Assembly: GCF_020216025.1 (NCBI RefSeq) | Contig: NZ_JAIWNC010000034.1 | Location: 1-64,000 of the forward strand | Direction: 5' to 3' | DNA length: 64,000 bases | DNA from: Jidongwangia harbinensis | Lineage (GTDB): Bacteria; Actinomycetota; Actinomycetes; Mycobacteriales; Micromonosporaceae | Shown here: positions 33,118-41,196 of the stretch, piece by piece | Layout: each line of letters opens with the position of its first letter | Numbering within the stretch: position 1 is the stretch's first letter | The notes under the pieces: generated by a model | What the model was told of the DNA's origin: nothing | What the model saw: only the letters and a program-made list of their open reading frames with translations | The model's database searches: none | Translations under genes and position numbers: made by a program

Positions 33118-33584
33118 TCGCCGACCGTACCGTCGAGCAGTTCCCGCACCGCGTCGGCGTGCCCGGCGTGCCGGGCCGTCTCGTTGATCAGGTGCAGGAG
33201 CACGAACCGCAGGTCGGTCCCGTGGCCGTACCGCGACGGGGTGGACAGGTCGCCGATCGACCGCACCGCCCGGTCGGTCCGGTCGGCGCGGTCCCGGTAT
33301 GCGGCGAGCGCCGCCGCGACGGTGAGCGACGCACCGGGGGTGTACTCGTCGGCCGGCTTGTCCACCGGGCCGCCCCGCATCTGCCCGTCGACCCAGCGCC
33401 GCTCCACCCCGGTCAGGTGGTTGACGATGCCGATCAGCGGCAGCAGGCGGCCGTCCGGCCGCCAGCGGGCCTGCTCGTCGGTGACGCCGGACGCCTTGCG
33501 CAGCACCGCGCCGCGCAGGAACGCCAGCCAGCGCAGGTACAGCTCCAGCTCGTCGGGGGTGCCGCCGGGGAACTCCGCGGTCAC
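33114..33584 (-). CDS. DinB / DUF664 family protein
   Basis: 156 residues, four-helix DinB fold. DELELYLRWLAFLRGAVLRKASGVTDEQARWRP, LIGIVNHLTGVERRWVDGQM (His) and RFVLLHLINETARHAGHADAVRELLDG (metal-type HxxxH) match the DUF664 group, which in actinobacteria includes mycothiol-dependent transferases. GTG 33584 overlaps the methyltransferase stop (GTGA), and its own stop overlaps the SDR ATG. The overlaps indicate one translational unit. Confidence 0.85.
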   Translation of the reverse strand: MTAEFPGGTPDELELYLRWLAFLRGAVLRKASGVTDEQARWRPDGRLLPLIGIVNHLTGVERRWVDGQMRGGPVDKPADEYTPGASLTVAAALAAYRDRADRTDRAVRSIGDLSTPSRYGHGTDLRFVLLHLINETARHAGHADAVRELLDGTVGE

Positions 33585-34360
33585 CGCGGGCCGGCCTTGA
33601 CCGCGGCGAGCAGCGCGAACGTGAGCAGCTCGCCGCGGTCCGCCGCCAGCATGGCGACCACGCTCTCGTTGGTGGTGGACCCGGTCCGGGCCAGCCCCGC
33701 CCGGGCCCACCGCAGCCAGTCGTCGCAGCCGTGCTCCTGCAGCCGGGCGGCGGTCACCGTGACCAGTTCGGTGATCTCCCACTGGAAGCGCCACCACTCG
33801 GCGGTGTGCCAGGCGATCGCCTCCCAGCCCACGCACGCCTTGATGTGCGGCGGGACGGCGCCGAGGTCGCGGACCTCCCGGCGCATGGCCGGGGTGGCCA
33901 CGCCGAGCCGGCCACCGGGCCGGAGGAAACCGACGAGGTACGGCAGGTAGTTGTCGGCCGTGCCGAAGTACTCGAACGCGTCGATGCAGACGATCGCGTC
34001 GAACGACTCCGCGTCGAACGGCAGCGTGTGCGCCTCCGCCCGGACCGCCCGGACCCGGTCCGCGACGCCGGCCTCGGCGAACACCCGGGCGGCCGTCTCC
34101 GGTGCCACCCACAGGTCCGCGGCGACCACCTCGGCGCCGAACTCGCGGGCCAGGAACACCGAGGTGGCGCCCATGCCGGAGCCCAGGTCCAGGATCCGCA
34201 TGCCGGGCCGCAGGTCCAGGTCCCGGCACAGGTCCTCGAGCAGCCAGAGCGGGTTCGGCCCCATGTCCAGGCTGAGCAGCCACTCCGGGTCGTAGGCCGC
34301 GGACCGCGGATAGCGGTCCGGCTGGCGCAGCAGGGTCAGCGCCTCCTCGGCGGCGGTCAC
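33581..34360 (-). CDS. SAM-dependent methyltransferase
   Basis: 259 residues, class I fold. SAM-binding motif I is ILDLGSGMGATSVFLA (about residues 55-70), followed by EVVAADLWV, and SFDAIVCIDAFEYFG plus FLRPGGRLGVATPAM of a UbiE/small-molecule methyltransferase. WRFQWEITELV and a helical C-terminus follow. The substrate is not identifiable. GTG 34360 overlaps the stop of the small monooxygenase-like gene. Third position in a gene string ending with a SAM-hydrolase family gene. Confidence 0.85.
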   Translation of the reverse strand: MTAAEEALTLLRQPDRYPRSAAYDPEWLLSLDMGPNPLWLLEDLCRDLDLRPGMRILDLGSGMGATSVFLAREFGAEVVAADLWVAPETAARVFAEAGVADRVRAVRAEAHTLPFDAESFDAIVCIDAFEYFGTADNYLPYLVGFLRPGGRLGVATPAMRREVRDLGAVPPHIKACVGWEAIAWHTAEWWRFQWEITELVTVTAARLQEHGCDDWLRWARAGLARTGSTTNESVVAMLAADRGELLTFALLAAVKAGPR

Positions 34361-34653
34361 GGCAGCCCGCCGACGACCGTGGTCTCCCGGCTGGTGAACT
34401 CGCCGGTGAGCATCGGCATGGCCGCCGCGATGGCGGCGCGGGTCTCCGGCAACCGCAGCGAGGCGTCGTGGTCGGCTTTGCTGTCCCAGACCTCGTACAC
34501 CCAGATCAGGTCCGGGTCGGTGTCCGCGACGCTCACCGAATACACCGAGCAGCCGGCGCCGCGCAGGCCGTCCACCGCGTCGAGCAGAATCGCCACCACG
34601 TCGTCGCGGCGGCCGGGAACGGCGCGCATGGTGCCGGCATAGCCATAGGACAT
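34357..34653 (-). CDS. Antibiotic-biosynthesis-monooxygenase (ABM) domain protein
   Basis: 98 residues, a single dimeric alpha-beta barrel (ferredoxin-like) domain. YGYAGTMRAVPGRRDDVVAILLDAV, VYSVSVADTDPDLIWVYEVWDSKADHDASL and PETRAAIAAAMPML fit the ABM/YgiN type; members act as cofactor-free oxygenases or as stress-related enzymes. A TAGCCT hexamer lies six bases before the ATG, predicting a leaderless start. First gene of the overlapping set ABM, methyltransferase, DinB, SDR. Confidence 0.85.
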   Translation of the reverse strand: MSYGYAGTMRAVPGRRDDVVAILLDAVDGLRGAGCSVYSVSVADTDPDLIWVYEVWDSKADHDASLRLPETRAAIAAAMPMLTGEFTSRETTVVGGLP

Positions 34654-34659
34654 GTGCCC

Positions 34660-34665
34660 AGGCTA
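34660..34665 (-). promoter_or_regulatory. TAGCCT -10 element for the ABM-methyltransferase-DinB-SDR set
   Basis: On the - strand TAGCCT ends six bases before the ATG at 34653, with no ribosome site between. No clear -35 is seen. Confidence 0.45.
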
Positions 34666-34694
34666 GGGCAGGCGGCGCGATCCGGGGTGCCGGG

Positions 34695-36086
34695 TCAGCC
34701 GGACGGCAGCGGCGCGGCGACCGGGCTGCGGTGCCCGTCGCGGTCCACCGCGCGTACCCCGAAGAAGACGTTGTCCTTGGAGATGTCGACCGTCACCGTG
34801 TCGACGTCGCCCACGTCCGCCACGTGGGTCCAGTCCGGCGACGTGGTCTCGCGCCACAGCACCTGATAGCCGGCCAGGTCCGGTTCGGTCCCGCGCTGCC
34901 AGCGCAGCGTGGTGGCGTTGGTGAGCTGCCGGGTGTCGATGACCACACCCTTCGGGGTGCCCGGCGCCTGGGCCAGCGACCACAGCGCGGCCGCGTTCAC
35001 CCGGGCCACCCGGGCGATGTACCGGAAGTCGCAGAACTCGGGCAGGTCGCCGTACTGCACGCCGTCCTCGACGCGCACGTCCTGGTGCTGCAGGCGGAAG
35101 TTCTCCCGCGGCTCGGTGAACCGGGCGGCCGGGTAGCCGCGCTGCAGGAACGAGATGTGGTCGCTGCCGCGCAGGTAGCGGTCGCGGCGCCAGATCACCC
35201 GGACGTCCATGCCGGTCTGCGGGTTCGCGGCCACGTCCCGGACGAAGCGGCCCAGCTGGCGCGACGGGCCGTCGTTCTCGCCGCCGACCGACTGCCGCAC
35301 CGTGGCCTGCTGCGCGGTCTCGGAGGTGGGCACCCCCTCGACGAACAACCGCACGGTACGCGGGTCGGGCCGGCTGCCGTCGTGGGCGTCGCCGGTGCCC
35401 ACGATGTCGTTGCTGAACATGCCCTGCACGTCCGCGCCGGCGTCCCGGTACGCCTGGGCCAGGTGCGCCGAGCCGTACAGGCCCTGCTCCTCGCCGGCCA
35501 CCGCGGCGAACACCAGCGTCGCCTCGGTGCGCCGGGTGGCCAGGACCCGGGCCAGTTCCATCGCGACCGCGACCCCGGAGGCGTCGTCGTCGGCACCGGG
35601 CGCATAGCTGGTGGCGTCCATCACGTCGGTGACCCGCGAGTCGTAGTGGCCGGTCAGCACGTAGATCCGGTCCGGGGCGGTGTCGCCGCGCAGGGTGGCG
35701 ATGACGTTGGTGATCGTGGTCGGCTCCGGGATGCGGGACGACACGGGCTGCACGAACGACTGCCGTTCCACCGTCATCCGGCCGCCGGACGCGGCGGCGT
35801 ACCCCTGCATCTGCTCGAAGATCCAGTCCCGGGCGGCGCCGATCCCGCGTTCCGGATCGTCCTGGACCGACAGCGTGTGCCGGGTGTGGAACGCGGCGAG
35901 CCGCCGCACGGTCCGCTCGATCCGGGCCGGGTCGATCTCCCGCAGCACGTCCCGCAGCACCCGGTCGGGCGCCTGCGGGCGGGGCCGGGCCCGGTCACCG
36001 GCCGCGGCCGGCTCCGAGTCGCCGAGCAGGGGCCCGGCGACGGCCGCCGCCGCGGACACGGACAGGAACGCACGCCGGTCTGCCAT
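34695..36086 (-). CDS. Secreted M28-family metallopeptidase with C-terminal Fn3-like domain
   Basis: 463 residues from ATG 36086. N-terminus MADRRAFLSVSAAAAVAGPLLG looks like a Tat signal (DRRAFLSV). The co-catalytic zinc residues of M28 aminopeptidases are visible: LTGHYDSR His, GADDDASG Asp, AGEEQGL Glu pair, FSNDIVGTG Asp and GSDHISF His. A C-terminal fibronectin-III-like segment begins near residue 365 (TNATTLRWQRGTEPDLAGYQVLWRE). It should cleave N-terminal amino acids from peptides outside the cell. It lies on the same strand as ArsR and phosphotransferase genes. Confidence 0.88.
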   Translation of the reverse strand: MADRRAFLSVSAAAAVAGPLLGDSEPAAAGDRARPRPQAPDRVLRDVLREIDPARIERTVRRLAAFHTRHTLSVQDDPERGIGAARDWIFEQMQGYAAASGGRMTVERQSFVQPVSSRIPEPTTITNVIATLRGDTAPDRIYVLTGHYDSRVTDVMDATSYAPGADDDASGVAVAMELARVLATRRTEATLVFAAVAGEEQGLYGSAHLAQAYRDAGADVQGMFSNDIVGTGDAHDGSRPDPRTVRLFVEGVPTSETAQQATVRQSVGGENDGPSRQLGRFVRDVAANPQTGMDVRVIWRRDRYLRGSDHISFLQRGYPAARFTEPRENFRLQHQDVRVEDGVQYGDLPEFCDFRYIARVARVNAAALWSLAQAPGTPKGVVIDTRQLTNATTLRWQRGTEPDLAGYQVLWRETTSPDWTHVADVGDVDTVTVDISKDNVFFGVRAVDRDGHRSPVAAPLPSG

Positions 36087-36124
36087 ACCGAAACTCTGGT
36101 CCACACCGGCCGCAATGTCCACGG

Positions 36125-36478
36125 TTATCGATCCCGAACCGTGCGCCCCGGTCCCTCCAGGTGGCCCTGGAGCTGGCTCAGGCGCTGGTCCCACTCGGTG
36201 GCCAGCACGGCCAGGAACGACTGGGCCACCGTGATCGGGCCGGACTGCAGCCGGAACCGGACCCGCCGCCGCTCGCCGTGCTCCGCGGCCACCAGCCCGG
36301 CGTCGGACAGCAGGGCCAGGTGCTTGGCGATGGCCTGCCGGGAGATCGGCAGCCGGTCCGCCAGGTCGGTGGCGGTGGCCGGGCCGCGCGCGGCCAGCTC
36401 GCCGAGCAGCGCCCGCCGGGTCGGGTCGGCCAGCGCGGTGAACACCGCGGCCGCGGTCGCTTCCGGGTCGGTGCCCAT
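36125..36478 (-). CDS. ArsR-family transcriptional regulator
   Basis: 117 residues with a winged helix-turn-helix: VFTALADPTRRALLGELAARGPATATDLADRLPISRQAIAKHLALLSDAGLV. No metal-binding Cys motif is present, so it is probably not a metalloregulator. I chose ATG 36478 (GGAGG six bases upstream) over the TTG at 36490. It follows the phosphotransferase gene by 19 bases. ArsR proteins of this type often pair with an SRPBCC (AHSA1) protein; none is here, so its target is unknown. Confidence 0.88.
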   Translation of the reverse strand: MGTDPEATAAAVFTALADPTRRALLGELAARGPATATDLADRLPISRQAIAKHLALLSDAGLVAAEHGERRRVRFRLQSGPITVAQSFLAVLATEWDQRLSQLQGHLEGPGRTVRDR

Positions 36479-36497
36479 GCCTGCCTCCAACGGAGCC

Positions 36498-37457
36498 CTA
36501 CCTGGTGGGCAGTCCGGTGATCAGATTCTGCAGGACGGCGAACGCCTGGTCGTCGTCGGCCGTCCCGGTGTGCGGCCGGCGGAACCGGTCCGCTTCCACG
36601 GCCAGGTCGGCGATGTCCCAGCGCAGCCGGTACATCTCCAGCAGGTCGGCCCGGGGCACCATGCCGGTGGCCTCCGCGTACGACCGGCGCACCTCGTCGC
36701 CGAGCAGCCACAGGTCCCGTTCCGGCGGCGCCACCCGGGCGGTGTCCCAGTCGATCAGGCGCCAGCCGGCGGCGGTGCGCATGGTGTTCCCCGGGTGCGG
36801 TTCGCCGTGGGTGAGTACCGAGCGGTCCGGGCCCGCCCCGGCGGCGAGTGCGTCGTGGCGGCTCAGCAACCGCCGCACCGGCCCGGGGTACGCGCCGAAC
36901 AGCTCCGCCACCCGCCCCGCGTACGGGCCGGTGTCGCCGAGGTCGCCGGCCAGCGCCGCCTCGAGCGCGTCCCGGTGCGGCACCGCCGACTCGCGTGGGG
37001 CCCGGTCCCGGACCGGCGGCGGCGCGGCGTGCACCGCCCGGACCATCTCCAGCGCGGCCTGCCGGTGTGCCTCGTCGGGGTACCCGCCGAAGGCGAAGCT
37101 CTCGCCGTCCACCAGCGGGTACAGCGCCACCGCGTACCGCTCGCCGAGGCGGGCGACCGGCTCGTCCCCGGCGGTGGTGACCGGTGCCACCACGAACTCG
37201 GCGCCGTGCGCCCGCAGCCCGCGCGCCGCGTCCAGCGCCCGCCACAGGTCGCGGTACGCCGGCTCGGCCGGCCCGGCCCCCTTGGTCAGGTCGTCCACCG
37301 TGGCGAACCACCCGGTGCCGGCGTGGTCGGTCACCACCCAGTGGTGGCTGCCGAACCCCACCGGCCGGTACGCCATCGACGCCACCGCGACGCCCCACTC
37401 CCGGGTCAGGGTCGCGCCGAGCGTCTGCTCGCTCAGGTCCAGCGGCGGAGTCAGCAC
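36498..37457 (-). CDS. Aminoglycoside-phosphotransferase-fold kinase
   Basis: 319 residues of the APH / choline-kinase-like family. LTHGEPHPGNTM is the catalytic loop with its His-Gly-Glu/Asp pattern (HGExHxxN) and LIDWDTARVAPPERDLW the DxD-like metal site. The usual HxDxxxxN Asp is Glu in HGEPHPGN, as seen in many spectinomycin-like and uncharacterised APH proteins. It may act on an antibiotic or a small metabolite; resistance cannot be concluded. GTG 37457 has a GGAGG site. Follows GH3 by 27 bases. Confidence 0.8.
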   Translation of the reverse strand: MLTPPLDLSEQTLGATLTREWGVAVASMAYRPVGFGSHHWVVTDHAGTGWFATVDDLTKGAGPAEPAYRDLWRALDAARGLRAHGAEFVVAPVTTAGDEPVARLGERYAVALYPLVDGESFAFGGYPDEAHRQAALEMVRAVHAAPPPVRDRAPRESAVPHRDALEAALAGDLGDTGPYAGRVAELFGAYPGPVRRLLSRHDALAAGAGPDRSVLTHGEPHPGNTMRTAAGWRLIDWDTARVAPPERDLWLLGDEVRRSYAEATGMVPRADLLEMYRLRWDIADLAVEADRFRRPHTGTADDDQAFAVLQNLITGLPTR

Positions 37458-37484
37458 GCGCCCCTCCTGATCACCCGGTCCGGC

Positions 37485-39725
37485 TCAGTCGATGCGGAAC
37501 CGCGCCGCCAGCAGGTCGCGTGAGTTCGGCCCGACCTCCAGGTCGAACTCGCCGGGCTCGACCACGCGCCGACCGTCCGCAGTGACCAGTGTGCACTCCG
37601 CGGCCGGCACCTCGATCCGCACCTCCACGGTCTCCCCGGCCGGCACCAGCACCTGCCGGTACGCCTTCAGCTCGCGGATCGCCCAGGTGACGCTGGTGAC
37701 CAGGTCGCTGATGTACGCCTGCACGGTCTCCAGCGCCGGCCGGGAACCGGTGTTGGTGAGCCGGACCGACGCGTGCACGGTGCCGTCCACGGGCACCCGC
37801 GGCTCGTGCACCACCAGGTCGGTGTACTCCACCGTGGTGTAGCTCAGCCCCTCACCGAAGACGAACTGCGGGTCCTGGGTCATGTCGGCGTAGCGGCGGC
37901 CGTGCTGGCCGCGGATCTGGTTGTAGTAGACCGGCTGCTGACCGACGTGCCGGGCCACCGAGATCGGCAGCCGCCCGCTGGGCTCGATCAGCCCGAGCAG
38001 CAGTTCGGCGATCGCCCGGCCGCCGCACATGCCGGGGTTGAACGCCTGGATCAGCGCGGCCGCGCCGAGCGCCGACGCGGGCAGCACCGCGGGCTTCGAG
38101 TTGACCAGCACCACCACGGTCGGCGTGCCGGTGGCGGCCACCGCGTCCAGCAGCGCGATCTGGCCGCCCTGCAGTTCCAGGGTGGCGGTGGACTTGCTCT
38201 CGCCGGTGAGCGCGACGGTGTCGCCGACCACCACCACCGCCACGTCGGCGGCGCGGGCCGCGGCCGCCGCCTCGGCGATCATTTCCGGGTCGACCGGCGC
38301 GGCCTGCGAGATCGGCGGCCGGGGCTGCCCGTCCGGGTAGCTGGGGCCGACCGGGTCCGGGACGAGTTCCTCCACGTCCGCGCCCCGGGCGTAGGTGACC
38401 TGCCAGCCCGGCGGCGCCAGCGCGCGGACGCCGTCCAGCACCGTCTCGATCATCTCCCGCGGCTGGCCGTCCGGCATCCAGTCGACCTGGCCGGAGTTGC
38501 CGGCCCAGTCGCCGAGCTGCGCCTGCGGGTCGTCCGCGTTCGGGCCGAGCACCGCCACCCGCAGCGGCTCGCCGCCCGGGTCCAGCGGCAGCAGGCCGTC
38601 GTTGCGCAGAAGCACCAGCGAGCGGCGGGCCACCTCCAGGTTGAGCGCGGCGTGCCCGGCGGTGCCGATCACCGCCGCCTGCCGCTCCGGGTCCGGGCCG
38701 CGGGGGTCCTCGAACAGCCCGAGCTGGAACTTCAGCCGCAGGATCCGGCGTACCGCGGCGTCGATCTCGTCGGCGGTGAGCCGGCCCTGCGCGACCGCGG
38801 CCTGGGCGCCCTCGAAGAAGCCCGGCGTGGTCATCACCAGGTCGTTGCCGGCCCGCACCGCGACCGCGGCGGCCTCGGTGATGTCCGTGCAGACCTGCTG
38901 CTCCCAGACCATCCGGCCGACGTTGTCCCAGTCGGTGACGAGCGTGCCGGTGTATCCCCACTCGCCGCGCAGCACGTCGTTGAGCAGCCAGCGGTTCGCG
39001 GTGATCGGCACGCCGTCCATCGACTGGTAGCCCAGCATGAAGGTGGCCACGCCCTCGCGGGCGACCCGCTCGAACGGCGGCAGGAACCACGACCGGAGCT
39101 TGCGCGGGCTCAGGTCGGCCTCGCTGGCGTCCCGGCCGCCCTGGGTCTCGGAGTAGCCGGCGAAATGCTTCGCGGTGGCCAGGATCGCGGTCGGGTCGGT
39201 CAGGCCGCCGCCCTGGTAGCCGCGCACCATGGCCGAGCCCAACTCACCGATCAGGAACGGGTCCTCGCCGAACGTCTCGTCCACCCGGCCCCAGCGCAGG
39301 TCCCGGGCGATGCACAGCACGGGGGAGAACGTCCAGTGGATGCCGGTGGCGGCCACCTCGACCGCGGTGGCCCGGGCGACCCGCTCGGTCAGGCCGGCGT
39401 CCCAGGTCGCCGCCATCGCCAGCTGGGTGGGGAACACCGTGGCGCCGGGCCAGAACGAGTGCCCGTGGATGCAGTCCTCCGCGGTGAGCAGCGGAATGGC
39501 GAGCCGGGTGCCGGCGACCAGGTCGTTCGCCTCCAGCAGGCGCGCCGGCGAGGTGTGCAGGATCGAGCCGGCCAGCCTGGTGGTGACGATCTCCTTGAGG
39601 TCGCCGCGGGAGTCGAGCTGCAGCATCTGCCCGACCTTCTCGGCCAACGTCATCCGGGCCATCAGGTCGTCGAGTCGTTGCTCAACGGTCAGCGAAGGGT
39701 CCCGGTACGGGAAAGCCTCGGTCAC
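37485..39725 (-). CDS. Glycoside hydrolase family 3 (beta-glucosidase/xylosidase-like)
   Basis: 746 residues. GTG 39725 (GGAGG upstream) is preferred over an in-frame extension. GH3 N-domain: RDPSLTVEQRLDDLMARMTLAEKVGQM, GIHWTFSPVLCIARDLRWGRVDETFGEDP, KHFAGYS (186-192) and nucleophile Asp265 in LVTDWDNVG. GH3 C-domain: AVLGPNADDPQAQLGDW, VVVVGDTVALTGESKS. A fibronectin-III-like domain ends the protein. No signal peptide, so it probably cleaves imported oligosaccharides inside the cell. First gene of a run with APH, ArsR and M28 genes. Confidence 0.93.
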   Translation of the reverse strand: MTEAFPYRDPSLTVEQRLDDLMARMTLAEKVGQMLQLDSRGDLKEIVTTRLAGSILHTSPARLLEANDLVAGTRLAIPLLTAEDCIHGHSFWPGATVFPTQLAMAATWDAGLTERVARATAVEVAATGIHWTFSPVLCIARDLRWGRVDETFGEDPFLIGELGSAMVRGYQGGGLTDPTAILATAKHFAGYSETQGGRDASEADLSPRKLRSWFLPPFERVAREGVATFMLGYQSMDGVPITANRWLLNDVLRGEWGYTGTLVTDWDNVGRMVWEQQVCTDITEAAAVAVRAGNDLVMTTPGFFEGAQAAVAQGRLTADEIDAAVRRILRLKFQLGLFEDPRGPDPERQAAVIGTAGHAALNLEVARRSLVLLRNDGLLPLDPGGEPLRVAVLGPNADDPQAQLGDWAGNSGQVDWMPDGQPREMIETVLDGVRALAPPGWQVTYARGADVEELVPDPVGPSYPDGQPRPPISQAAPVDPEMIAEAAAAARAADVAVVVVGDTVALTGESKSTATLELQGGQIALLDAVAATGTPTVVVLVNSKPAVLPASALGAAALIQAFNPGMCGGRAIAELLLGLIEPSGRLPISVARHVGQQPVYYNQIRGQHGRRYADMTQDPQFVFGEGLSYTTVEYTDLVVHEPRVPVDGTVHASVRLTNTGSRPALETVQAYISDLVTSVTWAIRELKAYRQVLVPAGETVEVRIEVPAAECTLVTADGRRVVEPGEFDLEVGPNSRDLLAARFRID

Positions 39726-39841
39726 ACATGCCTCCGGTTCGCGGTTTTCCGAAGTTTGACAGTTCACCGGCCGGCGCGGGGCCCGTCCCGGTTCCGGAAC
39801 TCACACGTGTCAGTGGTTCAGCTCACATGTCCGCAACTGGT

Positions 39842-39847
39842 TACAGT
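39842..39847 (+). promoter_or_regulatory. TACAGT -10 element, leaderless start
   Basis: TACAGT lies seven bases before GTG 39855, with no ribosome site between. This supports that GTG as the start of the membrane protein. Confidence 0.5.
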
Positions 39848-39854
39848 CGCGGCC

Positions 39855-40577
39855 GTGGACTTCGGCATCGTGATCGTCCTGGCCGGACTGGCCCTGGTCG
39901 ACAGCACCAGCATCGGCACCCTGCTCCTGCCGGTGTGGATGTTGCTCGACCCGCATGTGCGGCGCACCCGGTTTCTCGCGTACCTCGGCACGGTCGCCGC
40001 CTTCTACTTCCTGCTCGGCGTGGCCCTCACCGCCGGCGCCGGGACGCTGCGCGGCCGGCTCGACGACGCGGCCGGCAGCGACGCCCTGAGCTGGGTGCAG
40101 CTGATCCTCGGCGGGATCCTGTTCGGGCTGAGCTTCCGGTTCGATCCCAAACGGGTGGCGCGCCGCCGGGCCCGCCAGGGCGGCGGGGGCCCGGCCGAAC
40201 GGTGGCGCGCCCGGCTCACCACGGCGCGGGCGTCGTACCGCTCGATGGTTCTGCTCGGCCTGGCCGCCGCCGGCCTGGAGGCGCTGTCCATGCTGCCGTA
40301 CCTGGCCGCCGTCGGCATCCTCGCGGTCGCCGACGTGGGTGCGGCGGTGTGGGTGCCGGTGCTGGCCGGGTACGTGCTGGTGATGGTGCTGCCGGCGGTG
40401 GTGCTGCTGGCGGTGCGGCTCGCGATGCACGAGCGGGTGCAGCCGGCGCTGGAGCGGCTGGCCGGCTGGATGGCGCGGCATGCGGACGGCGCCCTGGGGT
40501 GGGTGCTGGCGCTGCTGGGGTTCTATCTGGCGGCCAACGCGGCGGTGCGTCTGGGCCTGTTCGGCACCGCGGGGTGA
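39855..40577 (+). CDS. GAP/Sap-type integral membrane protein
   Basis: 240 residues with about six membrane helices: VDFGIVIVLAGLALVDSTSIGTLLLPVWMLL at the start, then FLAYLGTVAAFYFLLGVALTAG, VQLILGGILFGLSFRF, and three helices in the second half (MVLLGLAAAGLEALSMLPYLAAVGILA and on). The Asp-Ser-Thr-Ser in helix 1 and ALSMLPYL in helix 4 recall the GAP (sulfolipid-addressing/Sap) family of LysE-like exporters. Loops are Arg-rich. The cargo is unknown. It is alone on the + strand, with the GH3 gene divergent. Confidence 0.75.
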   Translation: MDFGIVIVLAGLALVDSTSIGTLLLPVWMLLDPHVRRTRFLAYLGTVAAFYFLLGVALTAGAGTLRGRLDDAAGSDALSWVQLILGGILFGLSFRFDPKRVARRRARQGGGGPAERWRARLTTARASYRSMVLLGLAAAGLEALSMLPYLAAVGILAVADVGAAVWVPVLAGYVLVMVLPAVVLLAVRLAMHERVQPALERLAGWMARHADGALGWVLALLGFYLAANAAVRLGLFGTAG

Positions 40578-41098
40578 CCCGTCCGGTGCGACGTGGCGGG
40601 CGCATGGGCCGTCTGCGCGGGACGCCTCCGGGGTGGTGGTCGGTGGTACAGCGATGTCGTCATGGCTGTCGTTGATGGGTCGCGCGTCGTTCGGTCGATG
40701 TTGAGTGCGTGTGGTTCTCGGGTGCGGAGCGCACCACTGCTTCACCCACGGCGCGCGGGCAACGGAGGTGTGTTGAGGTCCGGCGCGGAGCGCACCACTG
40801 CGCCACACGCGGCACGGGGGCGGTGGGGTGTGTCGAGTTCGGGTGCGGAGCGCACCACTGCGCCACACGCCGCGCGTGGGCGACGGGACGTGTCGAGTTC
40901 GGCGCGGAGCGCGCCGCGCTGAGCGGAGTGACAAACCGGGCACATGGTTCGCCCGCGGCGAGGTGGCCAGGTCGTGATGGCGGCCGGTCCTGGGGGTGCG
41001 GTCCGGTCGGAGCTGCCCGGTGCGGTAGCGGTCCGCGACGAACCGCGCCAGCCGCGGCGACATGGCGCGCGGTTGTCTCAGCGCGTTGCCGCCGCGGC
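40578..41098. other. Gene-free stretch before the arginine operon
   Basis: Besides the ~60-bp repeat array (40705-40925) there is no credible gene here. An imperfect inverted repeat, AACCGCGCCA (41041-41050) with TGGCGC-GC-GGTT (41063-41074), could be a hairpin. Open frames on both strands follow the repeats and are not like known proteins. Confidence 0.6.
40705..40925. repeat. Tandem array, four imperfect ~60-bp units
   Basis: The anchor GGAGCGCACCACTG or its close variant occurs with spacings of 61, 60 and 59 bases (GCACC at 40731, 40792, 40852, and the variant at 40911). Each unit contains GGTGCG-GAG-CGCACC, a compact 6-bp hairpin, then CCACACG and CGAGTTCGG. The first unit begins GTGTGGTTCTCGGGTGCG, nearly the same as the 335-578 unit start GTGTGGTTTTCGGGTGCG. 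Confidence 0.85.
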
Positions 41099-41127
41099 TC
41101 GACACCGTTTGAGGGGAGGGGTGTCGA
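41099..41127. promoter_or_regulatory. Inverted repeat upstream of the argC promoter
   Basis: TCGACACC (41099-41106) and GGTGTCGA (41120-41127) form a perfect 8-bp inverted repeat with a 13-base gap. It ends 13 bases before the -35 of the argC promoter and could be a regulator site or a hairpin insulating the operon. Confidence 0.45.
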
Positions 41128-41140
41128 CGGGTGAGGGTGG

Positions 41141-41169
41141 TTGCCGTCGGAAGGCGGGGTTGATACGGT
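41141..41169 (+). promoter_or_regulatory. argC promoter: TTGCCG - 17 - TACGGT
   Basis: TTGCCG (41141-41146) and TACGGT (41164-41169) have the ideal 17-base spacing. The predicted start, near 41176, lies within an ARG-box-like palindrome. Confidence 0.65.
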
Positions 41170-41174
41170 TCTCT

Positions 41175-41186
41175 GCATAGTCATGC
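41175..41186. promoter_or_regulatory. ARG-box-like operator
   Basis: GCAT-AGTC-ATGC (41175-41186) is a palindrome matching the core of arginine repressor boxes (two inverted half-sites around an AT-rich centre). It overlaps the likely transcription start and abuts the argC ribosome site GGAGG (41187-41191). The ArgR gene is in the operon, so feedback control by arginine is likely. Only one box is seen, while ArgR usually binds a pair. Confidence 0.6.
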
Positions 41187-41196
41187 GGAGGTTGGT

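Noticed and set aside
36498..37457. Antibiotic-resistance gene
   Set aside because: The APH fold is shared by many metabolic kinases and nothing in the context points to an antibiotic.
40660..41184. - strand frame over the second repeat array
   Set aside because: Repeat translation that also covers the argC promoter.
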